Source of the DNA: Candidatus Daviesbacteria bacterium RIFCSPHIGHO2_02_FULL_36_13
Lineage (GTDB): Bacteria; Patescibacteriota; Microgenomatia; Daviesbacterales; UBA10151
Reading direction: 5' to 3'
Length of the DNA: 43,631 nucleotides
Assembly: GCA_001777015.1 (NCBI GenBank)
Contig: MFCV01000025.1
Location: 1-43,631 of the forward strand
Shown: positions 25,782-33,961 of the stretch, in pieces
How the letters are laid out: every line of letters begins with the position of its first letter
Numbering within the stretch: position 1 is the stretch's first letter
Made by a program: the position numbers and the translations under genes
Notes under the pieces: generated by a model
Databases searched by the model: none
Seen by the model: the letters and a program-made list of their open reading frames with translations, nothing else
Told to the model about the DNA's origin: nothing

Positions 25782-26820
25782 TTTTTCCATTCTCCACCTT
25801 TAGAATTCTGGCTAAATCTAGGAATTCCTGGGGAATATTTTCTAGTTCTACTGTAGCTATAATTGTCTGCTGTTTTCCTACAATATCCACAACATGCGCT
25901 CTGTGAGAAGCATCTAGTTCTGAGAAAACATCATCCAGCAGCAATATTGGGCGCTTACCCAATTTAATAGCCATATATTCAAGCTGAGCCAGCTTAAAAG
26001 CTAAAGTGGCTGTTCTTTGTTCTCCCCTTGAACCATGAGTAGCCATACTTCTTCCTTCTAAAATTATTGAAAAATCATCCCTATGTGGTCCAATTAAGGT
26101 CTGTGCTGATGCCAATTCCCTACCATTAATTTCTTGTAGCTTTTCTACTGAAACCTCACTTTGAAAGTATTCAAATTTAAATTCTCCTAAAGGCGTACTG
26201 AGTTGGTTTATGAATTCAAAAAATTCCTTACGTTTACCGCTTACTATTTTCCCTTTTTCCACAAGTCCATTTGTCCAGTAATCTAGCTCATCTACCTTAC
26301 CCTGCCCTTCTCTTATTCTTTTTAAAACTTTATTTCTGGATGTAAGATAGTCACCGTATAAAGTTAAAGCCTTTTTGTATTCCTGATCAATTTGAGCCAA
26401 GCTCAAATCTAAATGCCATCTTCGTAATGCAGGTGAACCTGTAATCATATTGATATCCTGAGGATAAAAGATAACTGCAGGAAGATTGCCTATAAAATCA
26501 TAAACTTTCTTTCCTATTCCATTAATTAAAACTTTCTTTCTAAAGATTACCTCATCTGTGGGGTGATTAATCACCACTAAAAGCTCTGTTTCTCCATCAA
26601 TAAATCCCTCTACCCTACTAAACTCCTCCCCATCTTTTATTAACTCCTCATCTCTTTCCACTCTTAAGGATTTGGTGGTAGATAAAAGATAAATTGACTC
26701 TAAAAGATTTGATTTCCCTGCAGCATTATTACCTATTAGAACTGTCTGACGTTTGTCAAAGTCTAGGGTAAGAGCTGAGTAATTCCGAAAGTTAGTCAAA
26801 TTTATTTGCTTTAAAACCAT
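25771..26820 (-). CDS. recF: DNA replication and repair protein RecF
   Basis: LTNFRNYSALTLDFD; IGNNAAGKSNLLESIYLLS; THGSRGEQRTATLAFKLAQ; ILLLDDVFSELDASHR. Confidence 0.95.
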   Translation of the reverse strand: MVLKQINLTNFRNYSALTLDFDKRQTVLIGNNAAGKSNLLESIYLLSTTKSLRVERDEELIKDGEEFSRVEGFIDGETELLVVINHPTDEVIFRKKVLINGIGKKVYDFIGNLPAVIFYPQDINMITGSPALRRWHLDLSLAQIDQEYKKALTLYGDYLTSRNKVLKRIREGQGKVDELDYWTNGLVEKGKIVSGKRKEFFEFINQLSTPLGEFKFEYFQSEVSVEKLQEINGRELASAQTLIGPHRDDFSIILEGRSMATHGSRGEQRTATLAFKLAQLEYMAIKLGKRPILLLDDVFSELDASHRAHVVDIVGKQQTIIATVELENIPQEFLDLARILKVENGKIIP

Positions 26821-26848
26821 AATTCATAATTCATAATTCTTAATTCTT
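26821..26848. repeat. Heptanucleotide array (AATTCAT)x2(AATTCTT)x2 between recF and the MFS gene
   Basis: aattcat aattcat aattctt aattctt; abuts the recF start codon and spans the MFS stop codon. Confidence 0.75.
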
Positions 26849-28228
26849 CTCTTTCCAGTGCCCCAACCCTAAAAATTCTCTGACATTATATGGCAAATTA
26901 TCCTTACTAAAAAATAGGCTTGGCCAGAGTCCAAAAAGTCCAATTAAAATGATTACTGCCCCCAAACCCACAAATATAGATGCTACTCCAAACTGGTCAG
27001 CTAAAATACCTGCTAAAAACACTGGAATTAGAGAAAGTCCTGCCATAACTACCCCAAGGGAGGCAAATACTTTTCCCCTTTTAGATTCAGGAGTATTTTC
27101 CTGTAAAACAGTTTGTGTTGGAACTAATATAGACACCATGGCAATACCCATAAGGAATGATCCTAACACAAGAATGGCAGAAAATGAGGGCTGGGTAAAA
27201 AATGGCAGAGGAGTTTTTGGCAAATATTCAATAGCAGGAGAAAGAATAGGAGCTACACCTATTAAAAAAAATAGTGCTCCTCCAAAAATTATAGATCTTC
27301 CTACAATAATTCTCCTGACAAGTCTTTGCCCCATAAAGCTTGTGCCAAACCTTCCTAAAAATAACCCTCCTGAAACTACTCCAACACCTAAAGGAATAAC
27401 TAAAACAAAGGATGCATCAATGGCTTTAATATGCAAAGCTGTCTCCATAAATCCAGGCATTAAAACAGCCAAAACTCCAATGACCATTTGTATTCCTGCC
27501 AGAATAAAAATTGAAGATAAAACAGTTAATTTTCCTCTTATCAAATCCATAGTTTGAGAGATTTCAGAAGAGCCAAATTTTAAAATGTCAGAATAATTTA
27601 GTGTTTTTATAGCGTGAGCTAACTGTCTGCCTTGTTTGTCTGCTTTTGAAATAATTGAAGGGAAAAACAAAGCTAAAATTGATGCAATCACTAAAAGACC
27701 ACCACCCATTCTAAAGATAAAATCTATGCCAAACTCATGAATTAAAGGTCCTGCCACACCAAATCCTAATAAAAAACAAGTATGCAAAGTGGCAGAAAAA
27801 ATTGAGTTGGCTGAAATAAGCTGCTTCTTTTCAACAATCAAAGGAATTGCAGAAGCCTCAGCTGGACCATAAAATTGAGCCAGACTGTTCATAATAAAAG
27901 TTATAAAAAGAAGTAATAAATAACTGTCCTTAAAAAAAATCAGACTAAAAAAACAAACTGAAAGCAGGATATCTATTGTTAAGATAATTTTTTTTCTGTC
28001 AATTAGATCCACCAATACCCCGGAAAAAAGTCCAAAGATAACTGCCGGTAAATATATAGCAAAAAGTAAGGCTGAAACTGCAGTATTTGAGTGTGTTAAC
28101 TGAAAAACCCAAATAATTAAAGCAAAGTTTAGAGCGTTGAAAGAAAGCTGAACTAAAAATTGATTGATCCAGAGGTTTAAAAACCCCCTGTTTTCTATAA
28201 CAGAGGAGATAGCTTTTCTTCGTATCAT
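26840..28228 (-). CDS. MFS transporter
   Basis: 462 aa, many TM segments; GLFSGVLVDLIDRKKII. Confidence 0.88.
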   Translation of the reverse strand: MIRRKAISSVIENRGFLNLWINQFLVQLSFNALNFALIIWVFQLTHSNTAVSALLFAIYLPAVIFGLFSGVLVDLIDRKKIILTIDILLSVCFFSLIFFKDSYLLLLFITFIMNSLAQFYGPAEASAIPLIVEKKQLISANSIFSATLHTCFLLGFGVAGPLIHEFGIDFIFRMGGGLLVIASILALFFPSIISKADKQGRQLAHAIKTLNYSDILKFGSSEISQTMDLIRGKLTVLSSIFILAGIQMVIGVLAVLMPGFMETALHIKAIDASFVLVIPLGVGVVSGGLFLGRFGTSFMGQRLVRRIIVGRSIIFGGALFFLIGVAPILSPAIEYLPKTPLPFFTQPSFSAILVLGSFLMGIAMVSILVPTQTVLQENTPESKRGKVFASLGVVMAGLSLIPVFLAGILADQFGVASIFVGLGAVIILIGLFGLWPSLFFSKDNLPYNVREFLGLGHWKEKN

Positions 28229-28277
28229 AAACTTAAAGCATTATACAGACAATTTGGCCTGCCCGCAAAGCCTGAAC

Positions 28278-29195
28278 TTAGCCCTGGCAGGCGGGACAGA
28301 AAAATGTTCCTCTTCCACCTAGTTGGATCTTTTTTATTTCCGAACCACAAACCTTGCAGGGCTTTTTATCTTTTCCATAAACATATGCATAATCCAAAAA
28401 GTAACCCTTCCTGCCCTCAGCATCTACAAAGTGAGCCCTGGTTGCTCCTCCATATTTTATTCCTGCCTTGAGAGATTTTACTATTCCAGAATGCAATGCT
28501 TTAAATTGTTCATCTATCATTTGTCCAACCTTAGTCCTAGGATCTATTCCTGCATCAAAACAAGCCTCAGAGGCATAGATATTTCCTATACCAGAGACCA
28601 CAGCTTGATCCAAAATAGCCACTTTAACAGGCATATTTTTGTGTCTTAACAAGTTATTCTTCAGTATTTGCCAAGTAAATCCCTTTTCGAGGGGCTCAGG
28701 TCCCAGTCTCCCGAATAAATTCTGTACTCTTAATTCTTCACTCTGCATTACCTTCACCCAACCAAACCTTCTCTGATCATTAAAATATAATTTTGAACCA
28801 TTACTAAAAGTAAAAATTACCCTAGTATGAGAATTTGGCAGGGCTTTTAACATATCTGGAGTTGGATGACCCCCAATGAAACGCTTTCCATTATCGTAAA
28901 TTAACTGACCAGTCATTTTAAGATGAAATAACAAAACAACGTCATTGCGAGGAGCCGAAGGCAACGAAGCAATCTCTGAATTGGGATTGCTTCGCTTCGC
29001 TCGCAATGACGGAGTTAGTTCCACTCCTAATATTTTAGCTCTTCTCCATACTTTGAGTACTTTCCTACCCTGTAGTCTTTTGCTATCACCTAAAAAGGAT
29101 TTAGGTTGAATAACTTCTACTCCCTTAATTTTAAGTCCAATAATTTTTTTAGAAAGGCCTAAACGAATTGTTTCAACCTCTGGTAGCTCCGGCAT
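28278..29195 (-). CDS. mutM: Formamidopyrimidine-DNA glycosylase
   Basis: N-terminal PELPEVETIR; LLFHLKMTGQL; VSGIGNIYASEACF; C-terminal zinc finger CKVCGSEIKKIQLGGRGTFFCPACQ. Confidence 0.96.
   Translation of the reverse strand: MPELPEVETIRLGLSKKIIGLKIKGVEVIQPKSFLGDSKRLQGRKVLKVWRRAKILGVELTPSLRAKRSNPNSEIASLPSAPRNDVVLLFHLKMTGQLIYDNGKRFIGGHPTPDMLKALPNSHTRVIFTFSNGSKLYFNDQRRFGWVKVMQSEELRVQNLFGRLGPEPLEKGFTWQILKNNLLRHKNMPVKVAILDQAVVSGIGNIYASEACFDAGIDPRTKVGQMIDEQFKALHSGIVKSLKAGIKYGGATRAHFVDAEGRKGYFLDYAYVYGKDKKPCKVCGSEIKKIQLGGRGTFFCPACQG
28716..28743. repeat. Degenerate heptanucleotide array within mutM
   Basis: taaattc tgtactc ttaattc ttcactc; encodes SEELRVQNL. Confidence 0.45.
28940..29011. repeat. 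RND-type palindromic element, two arms, in-frame in mutM
   Basis: CGTCATTGCGAGGAGCCGAAGGCAACGAAGCAATCTC ... GGGATTGCTTCGCTTCGCTCGCAATGACGG; encodes SLRAKRSNPNSEIASLPSAPRND. Confidence 0.88.
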
Positions 29196-29202
29196 ACGGC
29201 CA

Positions 29203-29589
29203 TTATTTTACCACTAAAGGAGTTATCACTTCCCTAAAAAGACACACACTGGTAGTTAAAAATAAAGCAAAGTCTGTCAAAGACAATCTATATGAAAGAT
29301 TTTTCTTAGGGTAAACCTCTCTAATGGTACTGACTAAGGGATGTTTGTTTTCTATAATAGATGGCTGTAATGCTACAGATTGCTCCTTAAAAATCCTTGC
29401 AGGAAAGCGTAAGCGAGGCAGCTCTAGACGAGGCATCCTTCTTTCTATATGAGGAACCATTGCAACTGCTGCTCTCAGCCGTGATAACTCTGGCTTAGGA
29501 AAAACATCTATCACTACACTTAATAGTAGACACTTTTTAAAAGTGTTGTCAAGAAGCCCTGGGTGAAGAGACTTTTTTAGCTCTTTCAA
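29203..29589 (-). CDS. Hypothetical ORF of uncertain reality
   Basis: 128-aa ORF; its 5' end overlaps the 3' end of the aldolase gene; no recognised domain. Confidence 0.3.
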   Translation of the reverse strand: MKELKKSLHPGLLDNTFKKCLLLSVVIDVFPKPELSRLRAAVAMVPHIERRMPRLELPRLRFPARIFKEQSVALQPSIIENKHPLVSTIREVYPKKNLSYRLSLTDFALFLTTSVCLFREVITPLVVK

Positions 29590-30535
29590 TAAAGGCTTTT
29601 TGAGCTGCTTCTACATTTTCTTCTTTACCGCTCCATACAGTTAAAGCTTCATCCTGCAAAGCTCTGCCATAAGAAAAAGATAATTTCCATGGGCTTCCAG
29701 GAATTTGATTGATTAAAGCCAGATTCTCTGTTGCCTGATCAGGAGATTGACCACCAGACAAAAATACAATACCAGGAACCTCTGCTGGAACAGTATCTTT
29801 AAGTGTCTCAACTGTAACCTGAGCTACTTCTTCCCCACTTGCCTGAACAGGGCAATTTTTTCCAGAAATAACCATATTTGGCTTTAAAATTATCCCCTCT
29901 AAAACAACTCCCTTTTCTTTTAACTTTTCAAAAACAGCTTTTAAGGTTCTGCTTGTCACTTCTCTGCAAACCTCCAGAGTATTGTCAGCGTCCATTAGTA
30001 CCTCAGGCTCTACAATAGGCACAATATTATTTTGCTGACAGATATAGGCATATTCAGCCAGTCTCTTAGCATTCTCAGCAATACAATCATCTGTTGGAAT
30101 CCCTTGTCCTATGGTAATCACAGCTCTCCATTTAGCAAATTTTGCCCCCTTCTTTTCATATTCTTTCATTCGGCCGTCTAAACCTTCCAATCCTTCTGTA
30201 ATTTTCTCCCCAGGATGTCCTTCCATATCAACAGCTCCCTTATCAACTTTTATTCCAGGTAAAATTCCTCTACTAGAAAGATACTCTGACATAGATTTCC
30301 CATCTATTTCCTGCCTTATTGTTTCATCAAATAAAATTACCCCTGAAATATATTCCTCAATTCCAGGAGTAGTAAAAAGCATCTGGCGATATGCCAAATT
30401 AATCTGGGGATTAGATTCTAAACCTATTTTTTCCAGTCTTTTTTGAATAGTTTTAGTAGACTCATCAGCAGCCAGAATGCCTTTTTTACCTACCACCATT
30501 GCCTGAGCTGTTTGTTTTAGTAAATTTATATCCAT
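29549..30535 (-). CDS. Fructose-bisphosphate aldolase, class I
   Basis: GKKGILAADESTKTIQKRL; ILFDETIRQ; Schiff-base Lys in GIILKPNMVISG; FLSGGQSPDQATENLALIN. Confidence 0.93.
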   Translation of the reverse strand: MDINLLKQTAQAMVVGKKGILAADESTKTIQKRLEKIGLESNPQINLAYRQMLFTTPGIEEYISGVILFDETIRQEIDGKSMSEYLSSRGILPGIKVDKGAVDMEGHPGEKITEGLEGLDGRMKEYEKKGAKFAKWRAVITIGQGIPTDDCIAENAKRLAEYAYICQQNNIVPIVEPEVLMDADNTLEVCREVTSRTLKAVFEKLKEKGVVLEGIILKPNMVISGKNCPVQASGEEVAQVTVETLKDTVPAEVPGIVFLSGGQSPDQATENLALINQIPGSPWKLSFSYGRALQDEALTVWSGKEENVEAAQKAFIERAKKVSSPRAS

Positions 30536-31488
30536 TAGGGTTTTCTTATACTTACACCTTCTTTATCTACAGTCAAGGTAGTAAGCGGCTCTAAATCAAA
30601 ATATGTCTTCTCTGGGGTAATAGTGGTAAAGGAAAGTAAGCAATCTTCTAACTGACCTGGAACCATATCATCCACTTTCCAGACTTTTGAATATTTTTTT
30701 TGAATTTCCGGATCAGTTGAAAAACCTCTTCCCTCACAAGCTGCCCCTAAAGCTTTAGCAGCTACCACAGCCATCACCCCTTCCTCAAATCCCCCACTAC
30801 CCATCACCAAATATACTCCCTTTCCATGAACTTTAGGATCAGTTGAGGCAAAAACAGTGGCAATAAAATCTCCTGCCTTTATTAAAATTAAATTGACTCC
30901 AAACTTTTTACACTCTTCAATATAAGAGGCATTTCTTTCCCTATCCATCATGACTACATTTATTTCAGATGGCTTCACCTTAAAAGTTTTTACTACCTCA
31001 GCCAAATTCTTTTCAACAGAATTTTGTATAGAAATCCTACCTTTAAGTTGAGGGGGTCCAAATAATTTATCCATATAATCACAATCATCTGGAGTGGGCA
31101 TTAAGCCTTTAGAAGAAGATACAGCCATCACTGACATGGCTCCAGGAGAATTTAGCTTAGCAGCTTTACTCCCTTCCACCACATCATTAACACAATCTAC
31201 CTTTAGATCTCCTTTACCAAATACTCCCTCCAAATTTGGTAAGGCCTCTCCATATTGGTGAATATGTTTTCTTCCCTCAGAACCCACCACCTCAAGCACA
31301 AATGGAATATCAGAAAGAGCAGAAAACATAGCATCTGCTCCTGCTTGATCAATTAATCTTTCTCTATCCAAAGATTCTTTATCATCCAAAATATCTGAGG
31401 GGGAAAATCCTTTTTCTTTGATAAGATCTTTTACAGAAGAGGCAGTTAGGAAAGTAGCCTGAGTAATTGCCTTTTTGACAGAGTCCAT
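30535..31488 (-). CDS. Fructose-1,6-bisphosphatase class II (GlpX) family
   Basis: DQAGADAM; VDCVNDVVEGSKAAKLNSPGAMSVMAVS; MGSGGFEEGVMAVVAAKALG; TAATG overlap with the aldolase. Confidence 0.85.
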   Translation of the reverse strand: MDSVKKAITQATFLTASSVKDLIKEKGFSPSDILDDKESLDRERLIDQAGADAMFSALSDIPFVLEVVGSEGRKHIHQYGEALPNLEGVFGKGDLKVDCVNDVVEGSKAAKLNSPGAMSVMAVSSSKGLMPTPDDCDYMDKLFGPPQLKGRISIQNSVEKNLAEVVKTFKVKPSEINVVMMDRERNASYIEECKKFGVNLILIKAGDFIATVFASTDPKVHGKGVYLVMGSGGFEEGVMAVVAAKALGAACEGRGFSTDPEIQKKYSKVWKVDDMVPGQLEDCLLSFTTITPEKTYFDLEPLTTLTVDKEGVSIRKP

Positions 31489-31546
31489 GAAGTATAAATT
31501 ACTCTACCATATTAAGGGCGCGAAGTCACAAGTATAAAAGCAATTA

Positions 31547-31580
31547 GAAAGTTTGTGTGAATCCTAAATCACAAACTTTC
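31547..31580. other. Perfect 11-bp inverted repeat (hairpin) upstream of the glpX-type gene
   Basis: GAAAGTTTGTG (31547..31557) / CACAAACTTTC (31570..31580), 12-nt loop; no clear T-tract. Confidence 0.65.
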
Positions 31581-31611
31581 CCATAACGAGGCTAGAAACA
31601 CACTACATGAG

Positions 31612-32754
31612 TTAGGAAATACTAGCAGAGTGGTGCTTTTTACTGTGACGAGCGACCAGATCTAACATTTCTTTTTTGAATCTTTCTTTAGAAAACTTTT
31701 CTGCATTTTTTCTTAAATCTTCTGGATTAAGTTTAGTTTCTTTAAATTTTTCTAAGGCTTCTATTAAAAAATTAGTATTTACCATTCCCTCTCCACCATA
31801 CAAAAGGCCTGTTTTATTATCCTCCACAGTCTCTAAAAATCCACCAGAGGCTGGGGCAATAACAGGAGTACCTGCAGCCTGAGCTTCAATAGAAGTTATG
31901 CCAAAATCCTCATCTTCTGAAGCAATTATTAAGGCTTTGGCATCTTGTAGAAGTTTAATTCTCTCAGAATCTGAAACCCAACCCAGGAAACTAGTAGTTG
32001 GTATATGGTAAATGGCTGCTAGCTTTTTTAGATTGTCCATCTCAGGGCCTGTTCCTGCAATCTTAACTGGCAATCCTAGTTTCCCACAGGCCTCAAGTAT
32101 AATGTCTACACCCTTACTCCTTACCAGCCTTCCTAAAATCAAAAAATATGCTTCTTTTTTCTTTTTTAAAGCAATTTCAGATAGATCAACCGGAGGATAA
32201 ATAACTACACTGTCTCTTCTGTAAAACTTTTGGATTCTTTTTTGAATATTTTTAGAGTTGGCCACTAAAATATCTGGCCTCTGAGATACCTTAAAATCCA
32301 TAATCCTCATAAAATGATTGATTATCTCCCCACCAACCCTTGTTAGTAAGTGTTTTTTGTAGTTGTAGGAAGTGGTATAGCCATATAAAAATCTGGGCGG
32401 AGTATGAATATAGCTTATATGTAAAGTTTCAGGTTTAGTAATAACTGCTTTGGCAAGATGAGTTGCTGAAGATGAGGAAATAACCAAGTCATAGGAAGAT
32501 AAATCAAAGCTTTCAAACATCTTTGGGCCAAAAATCCTAAATGGAGATAAAAGTCTGTTGGCAAAAGGAAAATGCTGAAACCATGATGGCCTAATATCCC
32601 AGGATTTAAATCTTTTGCCATTCTCCCCCATGGCATCCAAGTTTACATAAGCTGTGTAGACTGGAGCCTCAGGGTAAAGTTCATGCAAAACTTCAAGTAC
32701 TCGTTCGGCGCCACCATACTCACGGAGAAAATCGTGCACTAATGCAACTTTCAT
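31612..32754 (-). CDS. Glycosyltransferase, GT4-like
   Basis: MKVALVHDFLREYGGAERVLEVLHELYPEAPVYTAYV; ILGRLVRSKGVDIILEA; EDFGITSIEAQAAGTPVIAPASGGFLETV. Confidence 0.9.
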   Translation of the reverse strand: MKVALVHDFLREYGGAERVLEVLHELYPEAPVYTAYVNLDAMGENGKRFKSWDIRPSWFQHFPFANRLLSPFRIFGPKMFESFDLSSYDLVISSSSATHLAKAVITKPETLHISYIHTPPRFLYGYTTSYNYKKHLLTRVGGEIINHFMRIMDFKVSQRPDILVANSKNIQKRIQKFYRRDSVVIYPPVDLSEIALKKKKEAYFLILGRLVRSKGVDIILEACGKLGLPVKIAGTGPEMDNLKKLAAIYHIPTTSFLGWVSDSERIKLLQDAKALIIASEDEDFGITSIEAQAAGTPVIAPASGGFLETVEDNKTGLLYGGEGMVNTNFLIEALEKFKETKLNPEDLRKNAEKFSKERFKKEMLDLVARHSKKHHSASIS

Positions 32755-32760
32755 AGGTTC

Positions 32761-33549
32761 TTATTTAGCAGCCTCAATTAGTTCCTCCATGGAGAGCTTG
32801 GTAGGTTTGGAATCAGGAGCAGAAGATGATCCACAAATAACCATGTGATGAGATTGATGTAAAAACCAACTTGCCTCAGGATCTTTTTCTTTTACCTTCT
32901 CATAAATTGCTGAAATATCTTTCTCAGGGGAAAAATATTGGACACTATTATATTTAGGATCTACCATTAAATATAAATCTCCATCTTTTTCCCTAACAAA
33001 TTCCCTGTTAACTGTTTCTGATTCTACTGCATATCCTTTTCCAAATTGAGATTCAAATTCAACTGCCTTTTCCCAGTCTATTTTTGATTGTTCTCTTTTT
33101 CTTAAAACTTCTAAAACCCTGTCTAAAATTTCCTGACCCAACTCTACTGATCTTCTAGAGCTTTCAGAAGAATTATCTTTAGTTCTGATGAAAGATTGAA
33201 TGGAAAATTCATCAAACTCAGAAGAGCTAGCCTTACCAGTATCTACCAACAGATTCCATTCAATTAACTTTTCTAAAGCCTTAGCATCTAAGTCAGGGAT
33301 ATTACCAGCTGCTTTTAGGTAATCAAAAACTAATGACCCTGCACAAGTATTAAGCCCTTCTTTGTGTTCATCAAATTGTCCCCCACCAGTTCCTATAAAG
33401 ATTTTCTCTTCAGTATCTCCCCCAGCATCCCTACTTGCAGAGATAAATTCAACGTTAGCATCTGCAAATTCAGAGTTATATTTCTTAAAAAGCCAAATGC
33501 CTACAATATCATCAAGATGTGGATTAATATGTGTTACCAATGTTTTCAT
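32761..33549 (-). CDS. Hypothetical protein, possible DHH/MYG1-like metal-dependent hydrolase
   Basis: THINPHLDDIVGIWLFKKY; GTGGGQFDEHKEG; weak resemblance only. Confidence 0.45.
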   Translation of the reverse strand: MKTLVTHINPHLDDIVGIWLFKKYNSEFADANVEFISASRDAGGDTEEKIFIGTGGGQFDEHKEGLNTCAGSLVFDYLKAAGNIPDLDAKALEKLIEWNLLVDTGKASSSEFDEFSIQSFIRTKDNSSESSRRSVELGQEILDRVLEVLRKREQSKIDWEKAVEFESQFGKGYAVESETVNREFVREKDGDLYLMVDPKYNSVQYFSPEKDISAIYEKVKEKDPEASWFLHQSHHMVICGSSSAPDSKPTKLSMEELIEAAK

Positions 33550-33611
33550 AGTGAAAGTATAACAATTTTACCCAAGAAGAACAAAGAACTGTTAAGAAGA
33601 AAGGTAATTAA

Positions 33612-33905
33612 TTATCCTTGGGCTACAGATCCAACTCCCAAAATCATTGCCCCATAAGTGTAAGCACCCATCCCTAAGCTATAACCTATATCACCTGTTG
33701 TTATAACTCCTCCTACTGCTATAGCAGCGGGTGCACCAATAAACAGACCTTCTGCAATAGCCATCAAAGCTTTTGTTTCTAAAGGAGCTCTTCTTTCTCT
33801 TCTTATTGAAGATGGAACAGTATGTGGAATAAGCAATATATCTTTTGCCACACCAGCTACCTCTCTAACTCTTCTTAATCCTTCTCTGATACGTTCACTG
33901 TGCAT
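33612..33905 (-). CDS. Small hypothetical membrane protein
   Basis: 97-aa ORF with hydrophobic Gly/Ala-rich C-terminal half; TG-A-TAATAT motif 9 nt before the ATG. Confidence 0.55.
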   Translation of the reverse strand: MHSERIREGLRRVREVAGVAKDILLIPHTVPSSIRRERRAPLETKALMAIAEGLFIGAPAAIAVGGVITTGDIGYSLGMGAYTYGAMILGVGSVAQG

Positions 33906-33961
33906 ATTGTCCAGATATTATCATAAAAGTATCCTTTGTCAAATCTTTATAAACGAAGTTT

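Noticed and set aside
26949-27557. 202-aa plus-strand ORF
   Set aside because: Fully antisense to the MFS transporter gene; composition (Pro/Ile/Asn-rich) typical of a shadow ORF.
33362-33657. Two overlapping plus-strand ORFs near 33.4 kb
   Set aside because: Antisense to the 32761..33549 gene, which has a good -10 and continuous coding character.
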